A stretch of DNA of 64,000 nucleotides, from NCBI RefSeq assembly GCF_040436345.1, contig NC_133223.1, positions 14,165,113-14,229,112 of the forward strand, written 5' to 3'. The stretch comes from Pagrus major (Eukaryota; Chordata; Actinopteri; Spariformes; Sparidae). Below, in pieces: positions 52,334 through 64,000 of this stretch. Within the stretch, counting starts at the first letter, position 1. Every line of letters starts with the position of its first letter. Both the position numbers and the translations under genes were made by a program. The notes under the pieces are model-generated. The model was not told the origin of the DNA. It ran no database searches and worked only from the letters and a program-made list of their open reading frames with translations.

Positions 52334-55300
52334 ATGGACATGTGGCCGCTGCTGCTCCTGTGCGTCCAGCTCTGCTTGTGCTCCGGGTATGAAGGTAAGC
52401 ACTGACAAAGGCCCTCATTCACCTCCTCTTTGACTGGATTCACTGTGATGGATCCAGGACGATGAGATAATCGAGCAGCTTATCTTTGGAGTGGTGGAAA
52501 AGTAAAGGACAGCAGCGGATTGAGGCTGGATTTAGATGAGAGGAGAAGTTTTGCTGACTTTCATGTGCATGATGCGTTTGAGGTCTCTTATCCTCACCGC
52601 TGGTTTCTGGTGAACCGCGGGTGTGTTTACGTGGAGGGGGAGGAAAGCGGGGGGAGTGCAGTGTGCATCTGGGGACGTCTTTCTGCACAGAGCTGGGTCT
52701 GTGGCACGAATGAAAGCCCTGCAACTCTGACTTTAATTTCTTTCTCTTCTAAGAGCGACTTATCTATCAACTCTTTGAATTAAACTGCTGCAGAGAGCTT
52801 TCACATCTTGTTAGTGCTGCTCTGTCTGGAGGTATTTACAGGACTTTACTGATGAGTTTCTACACTGGTGTTGAGTAAACACAGATGGACCCACACACAC
52901 AAACACACACTTGAGTTGAGCTGCAGTGATTAGTCGATTAACTGATGAGTCTGGTCGATTTTTCGACTTTCTCTGGATCCAGCTTGTGAGAGTTTGCTGC
53001 TTTTGCTTTGTTTAAAACATTATAAATAGAGTATTTTGGGGTTTTGGACTTTTGGTTTGAAAAGACAAGACATTTAATGGTGAATCACCTAAGATTTTGG
53101 GTAAATATTTTCCAAATGTTCTCATCTTTAAGCCCAAAACAATAAAAAGAATGATTTGTTGCATCTGAGGTCCAACATCTGACTCTCCACTCATATGAAT
53201 CGGGGCCTGTAGCCTGCAGTGTGGAGCTGAAATGACTTCAAAGCTCAAGACTGGATGGAGCTTTGTATGTGTGTGTGCAGTCACAGTGGCTATGTGCCTG
53301 TAGATGGTTAGAGAGTGGCTCACCACAGCTGCTGTATGATCATACAGGCTGAAACATGAATGCGAGCAGAGCAGATTTACACTGACAGACTAAAAACTGC
53401 CTGTTGAGCTGACAGTCAGGACTCTGGTCTGTACGTGTGTGTGTGTGTGTGTGTGTGTGTTCATTTTTGAGGAGTTTATTTTACAGGGGAGTGTTTATGT
53501 TTGTTCTGGTGGTCAATTAGCCCATTTATCAGCTGGGTGTGCATGCCTCAACATGGCTCTCAGTGCGCCAGAATGAATGAATTTTTAAAGAAACTACTTT
53601 TGCACCGTTCAGCCTCTTTTGAAATCTTTAAGCTTGTGTGCTTAGAGTTAAACCCGTCTACAGGAAGTCATCGTAAAAGCCTGATCATACTTTCCATGAT
53701 GATTCTTGTGCTGATGTAAGTCTGGGGCAGATTCATCCTCCACACACAGGGAGCAAGTTTGGGAAATGCCAGCAGGCAACATCACTGGAGAATAGTCACT
53801 CTAGTGAGTGCTCAGTTGTCTCTCTGCCAGAAAAGGGAGCAACACTCAACAACTAAAGGTAAATCCTGAAGAGTTGCAAAGGAAAGCTGAAGGAACAAAT
53901 CAGGTTGTAACTGTCCCTGATGAAGTAGTTACTGCTCTGAAGTGCTCAGTCTAACCGGGTAAATGAGCTCAGAAAACAGGCATCCAAGTGGTTATAGAGA
54001 CACTAACAAGAGGCAAAAATGTTAAAGCAATATTATGTAGAAATTGCCATTTTGTGTGATTTGCCGCAATTTGTCAGACGTAATGTAGGTGCCGACTACA
54101 AGCAAAACTCATTACGTCATAACAATGTTATGTGTTGAAGTAAACATGTATGTAACACTGTGATCCTACCCTCTCACTGAAGTTACATAGTGCAGAAACA
54201 AGAGATAGAGACACCATTCACCCTGTTACAATACACTGTACCATCATCATGGTTTTTGAGGCTGTTTTTCCACAACGTTACAGAGAGGAGAGGGGAAAAA
54301 GAAGAGGGAGAACCAGTCTCTGGTGAGTTCTGAGTTTAGTGAGAGTTGACCTGAATCTAGACACACAGACACGTCCTCTGTGCATTCAGTTGCTCGCTAG
54401 CTTGTGGCTAGTGGACAGTAAAGTAATCTGGACATTCAGGGGGAATAAGCAGTGACATGAATAAACACAAATGATCCCACAGTCAAATTTGTGTAACTAA
54501 TGAGGGTGAAGTTTTGCAGATGGTGAACACACCACTAAACAACGTCCATTGCTCATGAAAATGTATCTGACGTGACTCATGCTCACGAGGTCATGTTTTA
54601 TTCACTTAATGCTTAGTCTCATACATCGACTTCCTTCCTCACTCTTGGCGACCAAATGAAACATGGCGTTACCTTGAGAAAACTTGTGGATTTCACCAGC
54701 TAGTTGTTAACTGTGTCTGTATGATGTTTGGCGCTGATCAGGTAGCATACAGTAAGTTCAGTGTGTGAGCTGGAAAACCAAAACAATGAGCTAAAAGATT
54801 CTAGAATACATAGTATGTTGAGCTGAGGGTCACTGCTGAGTCAGGTGTAATTCACTGTGGGTTCATCTTTCACATTACACATCGTCATTTGGTCCACTGT
54901 TAATACTAAAATATGGATTAAGGCAGCGTTAACAACAGGATAATAAATGCTATACCAATAAAGCAGTGTGTAATGATGAGTTTTAAACTGTGAATCAGCA
55001 TTCTGATCACTTTCTAAATGAATCATTCCCAATTAACTCTGCTGCTAACAACTGTTATTCATGTTAGTGTCTCTTAGGTTATGTAGTTCTTCCTGCTACG
55101 CAACTGACAGGAAATACTTAGCAAATGAATGACACAAACCAGGGACAGTAAAAAGATTTCAAACTCATTTACTAATGAATGTTGTTTATATTGAACAGCC
55201 ATTATCATTTAAATGTTTGTTAAACAGATACACAAGGTGCTGGTCGGATTATTAGTTAATATATAATGATAATATATGTGATGCCATTTATTGTGGCCCG

Positions 55301-58300
55301 TTATGGGTCCATAACTGTAACTACTTGGCATTTGTGCCTCACTATAACGTGTTAATGTGGAAACAACACAGCAGTTTGTTCCTCAGGGTCATAAACTGCT
55401 GATGTGATTAAGGAACCAGCAGCAGACGTGTTGGTGTACAGTTTAAATGGGACGGAAATCATTAGTGCTCCAAAAGGATTTATGTAACCTGGTAATCTTG
55501 GTGTGTTGAACTGAGCGATAAAGAAATGACATCCCATTTTATTTTCTGCTTTCTTCAGCTCTGTTAGCCTGTAGCTACACTTCAATGTTTACAGAGAGTG
55601 AGCTGCCACATAATGACAGTTTGTATTACAGGCCTGCAGAGGAAAGCTAATTGGAATATCAGGCTCTGAAATTTAAAGCTGATTTACTCCCAGAGGTTTG
55701 TGAGGAAGCCAAGCGTCTACACTTCCTGCACTATTAACATTTTGGCATCTTTCTCGCTGTGAGCGTCTTTGAAGTGGGAGAGACGAGCAGGAGCATGATG
55801 CTGACTGCTGAACTCACCTTTTCGTGTTGACACACTTGTTAGATATAAATGCAGAGGAGTCGGATCAAATATTAAAGGACAAAATCAAGGCCAGCCAATT
55901 ACATCTAATGCTGAGCTGCAGTGTCTGCAGGTTCAGGCCTGCATGGCCAGTCCAGCCTGCGCCACCTATTGGCAAGAATGGAAACAGCAGCATCACTTAA
56001 GATAGGCGGCTGAAGATGAAGAAATGGATATAGCCATTTTATCTGTTAATGTAACAACCAGAGCATACGCCAGAAAAGTGTTTTTATTCCTGGTTGGTCA
56101 CCTAACGTGCACAACACATGCATGATAATGTCACCTTCTCACACCCTGCAGGCTATTTTATTGAAAAGATGACTTCACACACCACAAGAGGCTTGGCTCT
56201 GCAAAATGTTCACACACTGCTCTGAGTGTCCTCGTATGTCCTCTGTTCTCCTTAGTTATTTTTAGAGATGGAAGAAGTGCAACAACTATTCAAGAGAATT
56301 AATAATAAATGTTCTGTGTTTAGTTCTGTCGTGTATGTGATTGTACCATTGTTCACATATCTCAGGCTCAACACTTAAAACAAGAAGATTTGTATTAGAT
56401 TGACGTTTTATACAGGCAATACAACGACCATATTTTGGGGGGGGGAATGTACTGCACTAAGGCCATATTGTCAAATTTAAATTATTTATTTAAAATTGAA
56501 TAATATTTCACCAGTCAATCGGGAACAAACGTAATAAATGCAAAAACAAAAAGAAGAGTCCCCAGACGACAGAAGGGCACTTTACAACAACAGTCCTCAC
56601 CTGCAAAACCCACCAGAACATGTGCCAGACGCATGCAGGGCGGCGACGGTGGAGAGAAACCAAATCATTGGGATTGTATTTGTCTCCTGTGCCTGTGGTA
56701 GGATTATCATTCCTCATGGATGGTATATATTTTGTCACCACCTACAGTTGACTACTTTATCTGAGTGAACTGAAATTAAATAACAGGACACATCCCCACT
56801 CCTTAAAGGGAAGTATTGATATGGATGATGTTTTATTTCATCCTGTAATGTGGGTTGCTCAGCTGTTTCTCTTTATCTGTAGCCGCCATAAGATTTTTGT
56901 TGTATTACTTGTTGAGTGTTTATTGTGGATATGAGCCTCTCAGGTCGTACAGTCTGGTGAGGTGAAATGGTTATTACAGGGCTGTTATTTTTCTCCTTTT
57001 TCTTGGCTCGTTAGAAACTATTTATGGAATATGTGACAGTTATATGGCAGTGTGTTTGTCTTCCAGTAAAAATCTAGGTGGACAGGTGGTATAGGCATTA
57101 AAAAGTAGGACTAAGAAAACACGCAGCTTCACTCATAGAGGAAACAGCAGCTTTAAAAGAGAAAGAAACTGCTGCTCTGACATTCATTCCTTGTAAGTGG
57201 TGCTAGTAATCAAAACTGCAGCATGTTGCCTGTAGGAGGCAAATACAGGTGTAAACTGCTGCTTCTGCTACTGTGTCCTAATGGTGGTGTGGTGGTGCAG
57301 CCTGTGTGTAGACGACCCAACAGCGTCGCCTTGTGGTAAATCTGTAGCCTGCTGAATGTGAATGACTGAGTTAAAGTTGTAATCCTTTTAAGTACTGGTC
57401 GATTTGGTGACACCGTTGGTTACTACTTGTAACAGCAGGTGAGGTTTAATACTACAGCAAACACTCCATGAGCGTCTGCTTCGCGAGAAATACTGATTAC
57501 AGCGCAGCCAAACACACTCATGTTGTTTTAATAAAGAAAATCATTGTTTCATTTTGCCACGAGCAACCGTGACCTGATTCCAAGCTGCACCCAGAGAGTA
57601 ATTTTCAATCCAGCAGCAGGACACAGTGAAGTTGTTACCTTGCCAAATAGTTAGAGGTGTGCAGCCTGTCGCCTGCAACTCTTCATCTAACAGCTCACTG
57701 TGGCTGCTACTTTTGGCTCCATTACACCCTTGAAAAATTAAAACTGACAAAAAAACAGACACTTTTTTTGTGTATACGCCATCCAGTGTTTTGCCAGTTT
57801 GCTGCGTTTTTGCTGCAACGTCACTTTGGGCTCTGGTAAAATTTTGATGAGCAGTTTTCACAATTTCTAGGAGACTTTTTACACAATCAACGATTAATCA
57901 CTTGATTTTGAATATAATCGCCAAAATAATTGATAATGGAAATAATCGTTAGAATAGAGAATGAACAGTAAACAGTGAGGCTTTTATCATTGACGTACAA
58001 ATATGAGGACTATATATATGTGCCTGCACTGTTCCCTGTGAATCCCTCGTGCATATATAGACTCAATCTTTAATCTAGAGCGTGAATGGCGGACTCCACC
58101 ACCAAACTTCTGTATCCACGAGTTTCTTGGGGAGATCACTGGGGAGGCTACTGTGGAAACGATTATGGGTGATACTTCTGGTGCTGTGCAGAAATTATGT
58201 AAGGAACAAAGCATCATGATAACTCGCACACCAGCCACATTTAGCCAAGTGGGCAACACAATGATAGACAATGATAGTTGTGTTTGTAGTATTCACTCGA

Positions 58301-58799
58301 TAAAGTTGTTAATTTATATCGTCATCTATGAATAAAACGCCGTACCAATCCTCTAAGAACACCGGTTAGCGTCCTGTTACCATGGAAAATGCCAGTTCCA
58401 GTTAGGTGACTGGAAGTAATTTGCACCCATATTTTGCTCAAGGTATCATGGTGGGACAGGAATAATGTGCATATAGATGTAAATATAGAGTATAAATGGC
58501 TCTGCCTGAAAAACAGCAATGAAAAGTATAAAAAATGTCATGAAAATCTTAAGGATTATAATTTTAAAACTCAATTCCATGAGCTGATTTTCTTTCTGAA
58601 GAAGAGAGAACTGGTTAGTCATTGTTTGTGGTAACACCTGCAAGTGAATCAGAAATGAGTAACTCCCAGTAGCCATGGTGTAAATGTTTGTATTCTGTTG
58701 GCCTGTAATGGCTGCAGGTTGTTAAAGAGGTGATCATTTTTCTGATGCATGTGACTCTAACTAATTTTCACTTTGAAGGGGACACACACACACACACAC

Positions 58800-58848
<49 letters not shown>

Positions 58849-61800
58849 AACACAAACAAACAAACAAACACACACACCTGTAATTAGTTTTCCACACCTT
58901 CCTCTGCCTGCCTACTTCCCCTCACTCAGGAGCTGACAGGAAAGTTTTCCCTTTAGACAGCTAAATCTGACTCACTCAGTATGTGGGTTTGCTCTGTACA
59001 ATCCATGCTGTGTGATCCGACTGCTAAAACCTCAGAGCCTGTTGTGTGTGTGTATTAGATGGCTCGCGGCATTTTGGTCCCAGACAGCTTTCATTAAACT
59101 GACAGAAGAGCCGTGATGAGGAATGGGGAACGGGATGCGAGATGTGCTCATAGTATCAGGTTCACTGACCAACATGCGGCTGATATATGAAGCAGGAGGA
59201 GGGAGGAACACTCCTTCACTTGTGGATCCTGAACAGAGGACACATTCACGACGGGGTTCATAACATCCCTGAGCCACGGTTGAACACCCCTCCCCCTACT
59301 TTAACCCCTTCCTCACCCATTAAACTCTTTCCTCTCGGTTTTTCCTGCGTCCTAACTTGCTCCCTCTTCATCCTCTTTCCTGAAATAATCCTCCTTTCTC
59401 ATCACGATTCCCCTCACATTTGTCTTTTACCAGTGTCACTCAACTGTGTCCTTCACCAGCACCGCAGCCACCACTGAGATATCTTTCAGTTCTGCTTGGA
59501 TGCTGCTGTTTTATGGTTGATGTATCTTTTGCTCTGTCTGAGGAATCTGTTCACTGTTAAAGTTGACTTAGAATGGTAAGTATGATCCATTGGAGCTATT
59601 TAGGAACAGAAAGTTTCAAAATAGTTCAGCTCCTTTCATTTCTACCAAACGCAAAAACATCCCCACTGGATTGAGCAGAATGAATCTTTGTGTTCAACAG
59701 ATTCATTTTCCAGCCCACCCTGCAAAAAGACGATCTTATGAGAGTTAGTGCATGTGGTCTGTCCAAAAGATCCATATCCCCCACAGCGTCTGGTTCAAAT
59801 GAAAAGTTAGGCAATATTTGTAAGCCTGTTCTTGGTGCTGTTTTGCAATAATACAAAAAAGCCTCACAGGTCAGCCCAGGACAGTGCTTTCAAACATTGC
59901 CTAACATGTGAGATGCAGCTCTTTTCGTCGTATTAGTTGCTTTTTCTTCTTTTCTTTCACCCCCAGGGTCAGGACACTATGGCTACGGAGACGACGAGGA
60001 CTGGTATTCTCGAGGATTTAAAGGTGACTACATGCTGAGTTTGACACCGCCAAGACATTCATGCAAACATAAATGCAGTTAATATGTTATCTCGAATCAT
60101 CACAGTTAAATGGCGGTTAGAGCTTCGTTATCTAATGTGAGATGAGTGATACACACTACGGCTGGGGTTAAGCTGTTGGAGGGATTTAAATAACATCCAT
60201 CAGATTTGATTGGATAGCTCAGCAGTGGCTGTAATATAGCCCAATACAGCCTGATACATCGTTTAGAGGACCAGTGTTGTTAGGTCAAAACTGGAGGGCT
60301 AGGAAAGAAATTAATGAGAGTAAACCATAAACGCCTGAGTTTCAGACACACACCTCTGACCTATGATAATTATCTGTTAGCTGCTAAAGGTCTGCTCGCT
60401 ACTATGACCCACTAGCTAACGGTCAAGTCAGTGTGTAGGTAGTTGTCTCAAATCAAATTTGATTGTATTAATTTATATGCCCCAGAGTTTAAAATATTTT
60501 AATGTTGAAGAGAAAAAAAGAGGAATTATGATATTTCAAACACACATCTTTGCCCTACATACATGCTACGTTAGCTGCTATAGCTCTGCTAGCTACTACA
60601 ACCCAACTGTCAATTCAGCTAGTTGTACACATCAGATTTAATTGGATTAATTTATCCATGCCTCCAAGTTCAAGATGCTCCATCCAAAATATATTAATTT
60701 TTACAGGCAGAGAAAAGGCAGGATTTTTATGTAATACTCAAAATGATTTACTGACATATTTGTAATATTGAAAAAAGATAACTGAACAGTTAACACAGGG
60801 CTGGAATTGATATGTAGGCTATTTTTATATCTCACTGTGTCTTTAAAGCTGCCCAATTCAACGGCAGTTAGTTCAGCCAGTTTTGTAAACTGACTCTGTT
60901 ACGTCAGCAGCTTCCAGCTTTAAATTCGGGGTCAGTTAGACACGGAACATTACTGTACAGGCCAAGCCAAACTCTCCCCTTGTGTAAAAGCTCAAATGTA
61001 GTATTATTTTCTCTTACCCAGTGGTTGTGGTGACTTTTCCAACACATACACACATACAGGGAGAGAGGGAGCAAGGGAGGCTTACTGTGTCATGAAAACT
61101 CATTTTTATTCCAACTGGAAATTAGCCTGAGCTGGTGCGTACGCTCCCCTCCAAGTGTGTGCATGTGTGTACGTGTTGGCCCACACAGTTGAGTGTTTGT
61201 CCTGAGCCAGCAGGAAATCAACTGCAGATTTTGATTTCCCTGTGTTGGAATAAAAACCTTGTGGCCCCTCGGACTTTTAGTTCAGTTCAGTTCTGTCATT
61301 TTATTACCCAAGATAAGAAACGAGACTTGCAATCAGGGGCGCACAATTTAAAAAATAGTATGCCTACAAAAACAGGTACAAAATAAAATGTTCAAAAAAC
61401 ATTTTGAGAAATGCACTTACTCGCTTTCTTGATGAGAGTTAAATATGTACGATCAAATACGAAGCTACAGCCAGCAGTTAGCTTAGCTTAGCATAAAAAG
61501 AATAGGGGAAATAGGGGAATAGCTAACAAAATCCACCAACCAGCACCTTAGTATATAATTATTCCGTGTTTGTTTAATCCAGAAAGTCAAGTAAACTAGG
61601 AAGCAAGCTAGCGCCTGGCTAAGAAAATCCTGGCACATAATCCTCCATAAACCTGTAACCTGTCATTTTTACAATTAGCTTTTTTAACTGATTAAACAAA
61701 CAAGTAATGTTAATGCGTGAGACGTGCTAGTAGCTGGGTTTTGTAACCTTTGGAAAGTGTCTGATCAAAGCTAACCAGCTGCTGGTGCTACATATTTACG

Positions 61801-63973
61801 TCACAGGCACAACATCGGCATCAGTCTTCTCATCCAGCTCTTCCGTATGAACTTTATTGATACATCTATAGTCAGTCTGATCAGTTTCATTCAGTGGACA
61901 GACTAAATCTTGGAGGGACAGTTCAACAAACAGCTGATAGTTGAAGTCAGTAGTGTGATAGGTATCAATAAAGACCTGCTCTCTTAACACAGACCTTTCT
62001 CCGTATGGAAAAGTTCTCACTCTGTCACACACACAAAAACACACACTTTCTGAAAGTGCTCTCTCTACACATCATTATCCGTCTTTCCTCAAGTGAAACT
62101 ATCTCCTGTGCCTCATGAGACACTGTTGGATTATGGGAAGTCGCAGATAAGGTAATGAGAAACCCACCGCATCAGTCTGTGCTCAGATGATAGGCGGGTT
62201 TTCAATATTTTCACACTTAAGTTTTTCTCAGCTTTTATAGTCTTCAGGTAAGTGCTTATTATTGAACCCTGACATCAACAGTCCCTCCTGCTCCAGGCCG
62301 TCCCGTAAAAACATATAATTGCTTTGATGCACTGAAGAAAAGGTCAGAGCAGCTATCCTTCCTCCATTCGTAGGGACACCGTGGTGTGCACCCATTAAGG
62401 TGAAACATGGTGACGTGAGCTGTCGCACACCCAGAGGGGAGCACTACAGGAACGTGATGGGGACACGCTGCAAGATCCGCTGCAAGCAGGGGTACGAATC
62501 CCAGAGCTCAGAGGTGGTGTGTATGGCCAGCAAACACTGGTCCTCCAACTACGCCTGTCGAGGTAAGAGCTCACAAACATGCAGTATGCACTCATCCACA
62601 CACTTGCATACTAGGTTTGCCTCTAGGAGTCCCAGTAACGGTTCTTACATTTTTGAGCAAGTTTGTTCTTGGCCCCAGTCCACTTTCAAACTTTTTTTCC
62701 TACTGCTTTGAACCACATCACACTGGGAGGGAATTTGTTTTTTGTTATGGATGTTGTCCACTCTGCCTGTAGCTGATGCTCAGGACTCTGAAAATTGGTT
62801 CATGTTTATACGAACAATTACATGTGTCTGCAAGGTGTGAAATACTCTTTGAAAACAGTATTTAAATCACTCCAGGATGCTAATGGAAAGTAACTGCCAC
62901 TACTATTACTGGTGTCACTGTGCAGTTAGTCTTTAAAAGGCTAGTTCCTACGATACCCGAAGCAAAATAATTATAGCTGTTTTGAATTGACCCACTTGGA
63001 GGGAGAAGATGAAAAGATGGAAAACTGATGAGCTGATTACTGCTACCACCCCTCAAATATACCGTTCAGCCACATCATTAAATCCACTGACAGTTCAAGT
63101 GAAAAACATTGAGCATGTTACAGTGCGATGTTCTGCTGGGAAACAGGTTCCCGGCATTCATGTGGAAACCATTGGCAAGCACCACCCACCGAAACACCGC
63201 TGCAGAACTTGTACGGCCCCCACGGGGCTTGTTCCAGGACGTCCCGCAGATGCTCGATCAGATTGCGAATTTGGAGGCCAAGTCGACATCTTGAGCTCTT
63301 TGTCACATTCCTTCGGTCATTCAGCAGTTTTTGCAGCGTGGCAGTGTCCTGCCAGGGCGGAGCGCTGCCATCTGGGAGTGCTGTTGCCACAAGGGGGTGT
63401 GCTTGGTCTGCGACAATGTTTTGGTACTTATGCGTGTCAAGTGGCATCCTCATGAATGCCACGACCCAAGGTTTCCCAGCAGAACATTGCATTGTAACAA
63501 GATGGTCAATTATATTCACTTGAACTGTCAGTGTTTTTAATGATGTGGCTGGTCTGCGTGTGGAGGACTGAAACTGTTTAGTGTTGATCAGTTCTACAAT
63601 ATTTGTAATTATGAACATCGCACCATTTCCTACATACTCGAAAAGACCAGCGATGAATGGTTGATATATGAGATTTGATAAAAGGCCGAGATGAACCAGT
63701 ATTTTTAAAAAGATGCATCAAAATCTAAACCAAATTAACAGAGCAAATCCAAACTCAAAGCAATCCTTCCATCACCATTGATCTCTTCTCTGACAGAGAT
63801 CCGCTGTCCCAAACTGAGCATGCCCGCCAACGGTGGCTACAAGTGTTCGGACGGCTCCTACTTCAACTCTCGCTGTGAGTTCTTCTGCTCGCCTGGATTC
63901 AGTCTGAAGGGCCAGAAGACGGCAACGTGCCAGCACAGCAAGCAGTGGAGCGCCGGAGTGCCCACTTGTGTTG
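52334..63973 (+). CDS. srpx: Sushi-repeat-containing protein, SRPX, 3'-truncated by window
   Basis: Secreted sushi/HYR-domain protein. Exons seen: 52334-52394, 59967-60023, 62374-62562, 63797-63973 (161 residues so far, each junction phase 1). The signal peptide MDMWPLLLLCVQLCLCSGYE is encoded in exon 1. Exon 2 is short and acidic (GHYGYGDDEDWYSRGFK). Exon 3 carries sushi 1 (TPWCAPIKVKHGDVSC, then RCKIRCKQGYE and Cys-Trp spacing). Exon 4 carries sushi 2 (CPKLSMPANGGYKCSDGSYF, then CEFFCSPGFSLKG). The MPANGG-K-C and SRCE-CSPG patterns fit SRPX rather than SRPX2, and it lies downstream of RPGR in the same orientation, as in human. The HYR, third sushi and C-terminal domains lie beyond the window. 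Confidence 0.92.
52395..59966 (+). other. SRPX intron 1 (7.6 kb)
   Basis: Includes a GT run (53436-53460), a reverse copy of the dispersed repeat (52920-53110), its fragment at 57875-57960, and a long CA/AAAC microsatellite (58781-58876). 55640-55950 is non-repetitive with homeodomain-like TAATTGG words. No exon recognised. Confidence 0.5.
58781..58876 (+). repeat. (CA)n / (AAAC)n compound microsatellite
   Basis: CA run with one G interruption passing into AAACAC and AAAC units and ending in CACACA. Confidence 0.95.
60024..62373 (+). other. SRPX intron 2 with degenerate tandem repeat
   Basis: 60355-60545 and 60550-60735 are diverged tandem copies (shared 'ttagctgcta', 'gctactac', 'gattaatttat', 'cagagaaaa'), with a possible third part at 60175-60340. 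A copy of the 'TTAGCTTAGCTTAGCA' family lies at about 61395-61800. No exon recognised. Confidence 0.45.
61395..61800. mobile_element. Diverged copy of the 'TTAGCTTAGCTTAGCA' inverted-repeat family
   Basis: Left arm 'agttagcttagcttagcata' at 61479 preceded by 'ttttgagaaatgcacttact'; right arm too diverged to show a clean inverse. In SRPX intron 2. Confidence 0.45.
62374..62562 (+). CDS. srpx: SRPX exon encoding sushi domain 1
   Basis: 189-nt phase 1-1 exon; single sushi/CCP module with Cys at the four expected places, plus GTRCKIRC and KHWSSNYACR. Acceptor ATTCGTAG. Confidence 0.92.
62563..63796 (+). other. SRPX intron 3
   Basis: Contains the Tc1-like remnant at 63060-63556; the flanks are unassigned AT-rich sequence. 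Confidence 0.5.
63060..63556 (-). mobile_element. Decayed Tc1/mariner-like element with long inverted arms
   Basis: Left arm from 63066 (CAGCCACATCATTAAA) and right arm to 63552 (reverse complement) stay recognisable as inverted copies for roughly 150 bp each; both contain ATGTTCTGCTGGGAAA. On the minus strand the middle encodes a degraded transposase C-terminal end with NLIEHLRDVLEQ, close to the Tc1 signature N-x-IEHLWD-x-L. The catalytic triad is not intact, so it is inactive. Lies in SRPX intron 3. Confidence 0.65.
63797..63973 (+). CDS. srpx: SRPX exon encoding sushi domain 2
   Basis: 177-nt phase 1-1 exon; begins EIRCPKLSMPANGGYKC and ends CQHSKQWSAGVPTCV before donor GTAAGAC, 27 bp from the window edge. 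Confidence 0.93.
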
Positions 63974-64000
63974 GTAAGACTGCGTGTGTTGTTGTTTTGT

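Noticed and set aside
58057-58271. Reverse ORF ending near 57987 in SRPX intron 1
   Set aside because: No domain recognised and no splice context.

Overview
The window is ordinary nuclear DNA of a teleost (ray-finned) fish. It holds five protein-coding genes with small GT-AG exons and long AT-rich introns. The introns contain CA/TG microsatellites, polyA runs and fish-type short inverted-repeat elements. There are no operons or CRISPR arrays, and no rRNA or tRNA gene was recognised. All gene calls come from reading spliced exons against remembered vertebrate orthologues; no search was run.

Layout: (1) 1-15.27 kb, + strand: the 3' two-thirds of DCAF6 (CUL4-DDB1 substrate receptor, also NRIP/IQWD1), 14 exons seen, 5' end outside the window. 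(2) 18.78-27.1 kb, - strand: complete GPR161 (ciliary orphan GPCR of the Hedgehog/PKA pathway), convergent with DCAF6. (3) 29.96-33.35 kb, - strand: complete OTC (mitochondrial ornithine carbamoyltransferase), 10 coding exons. (4) 34.27-47.69 kb, + strand: complete RPGR, divergent from OTC. It has a six-bladed RCC1 propeller, a Ser/Pro linker and a very large ORF15-type Glu-rich exon. (5) 52.33 kb to the window end, + strand: the first four coding exons of SRPX, which continues outside.

The two blocks DCAF6>-<GPR161 and <OTC-RPGR>-SRPX> keep the gene order and relative orientation I recall from human 1q24 and Xp11.4 respectively, but here they are adjacent. GPR161 and RPGR both act at the primary/photoreceptor cilium; the other three genes are unrelated in function, so the neighbourhood reflects ancestry rather than a pathway.

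The most notable sequence is the RPGR ORF15 exon: about 2.3 kb of nearly pure purine coding an acidic domain with a 13-fold array of a ~27-residue unit. It is followed by an inferred 81-nt intron that removes an in-frame stop and joins the conserved RPGR C-terminus. Other points are a GPR161 upstream ORF that ends inside the main start codon, a short inverted-repeat element abutting an OTC splice acceptor, and a decayed Tc1-like transposase remnant inside SRPX. Nothing seen requires a wholly new biological system.
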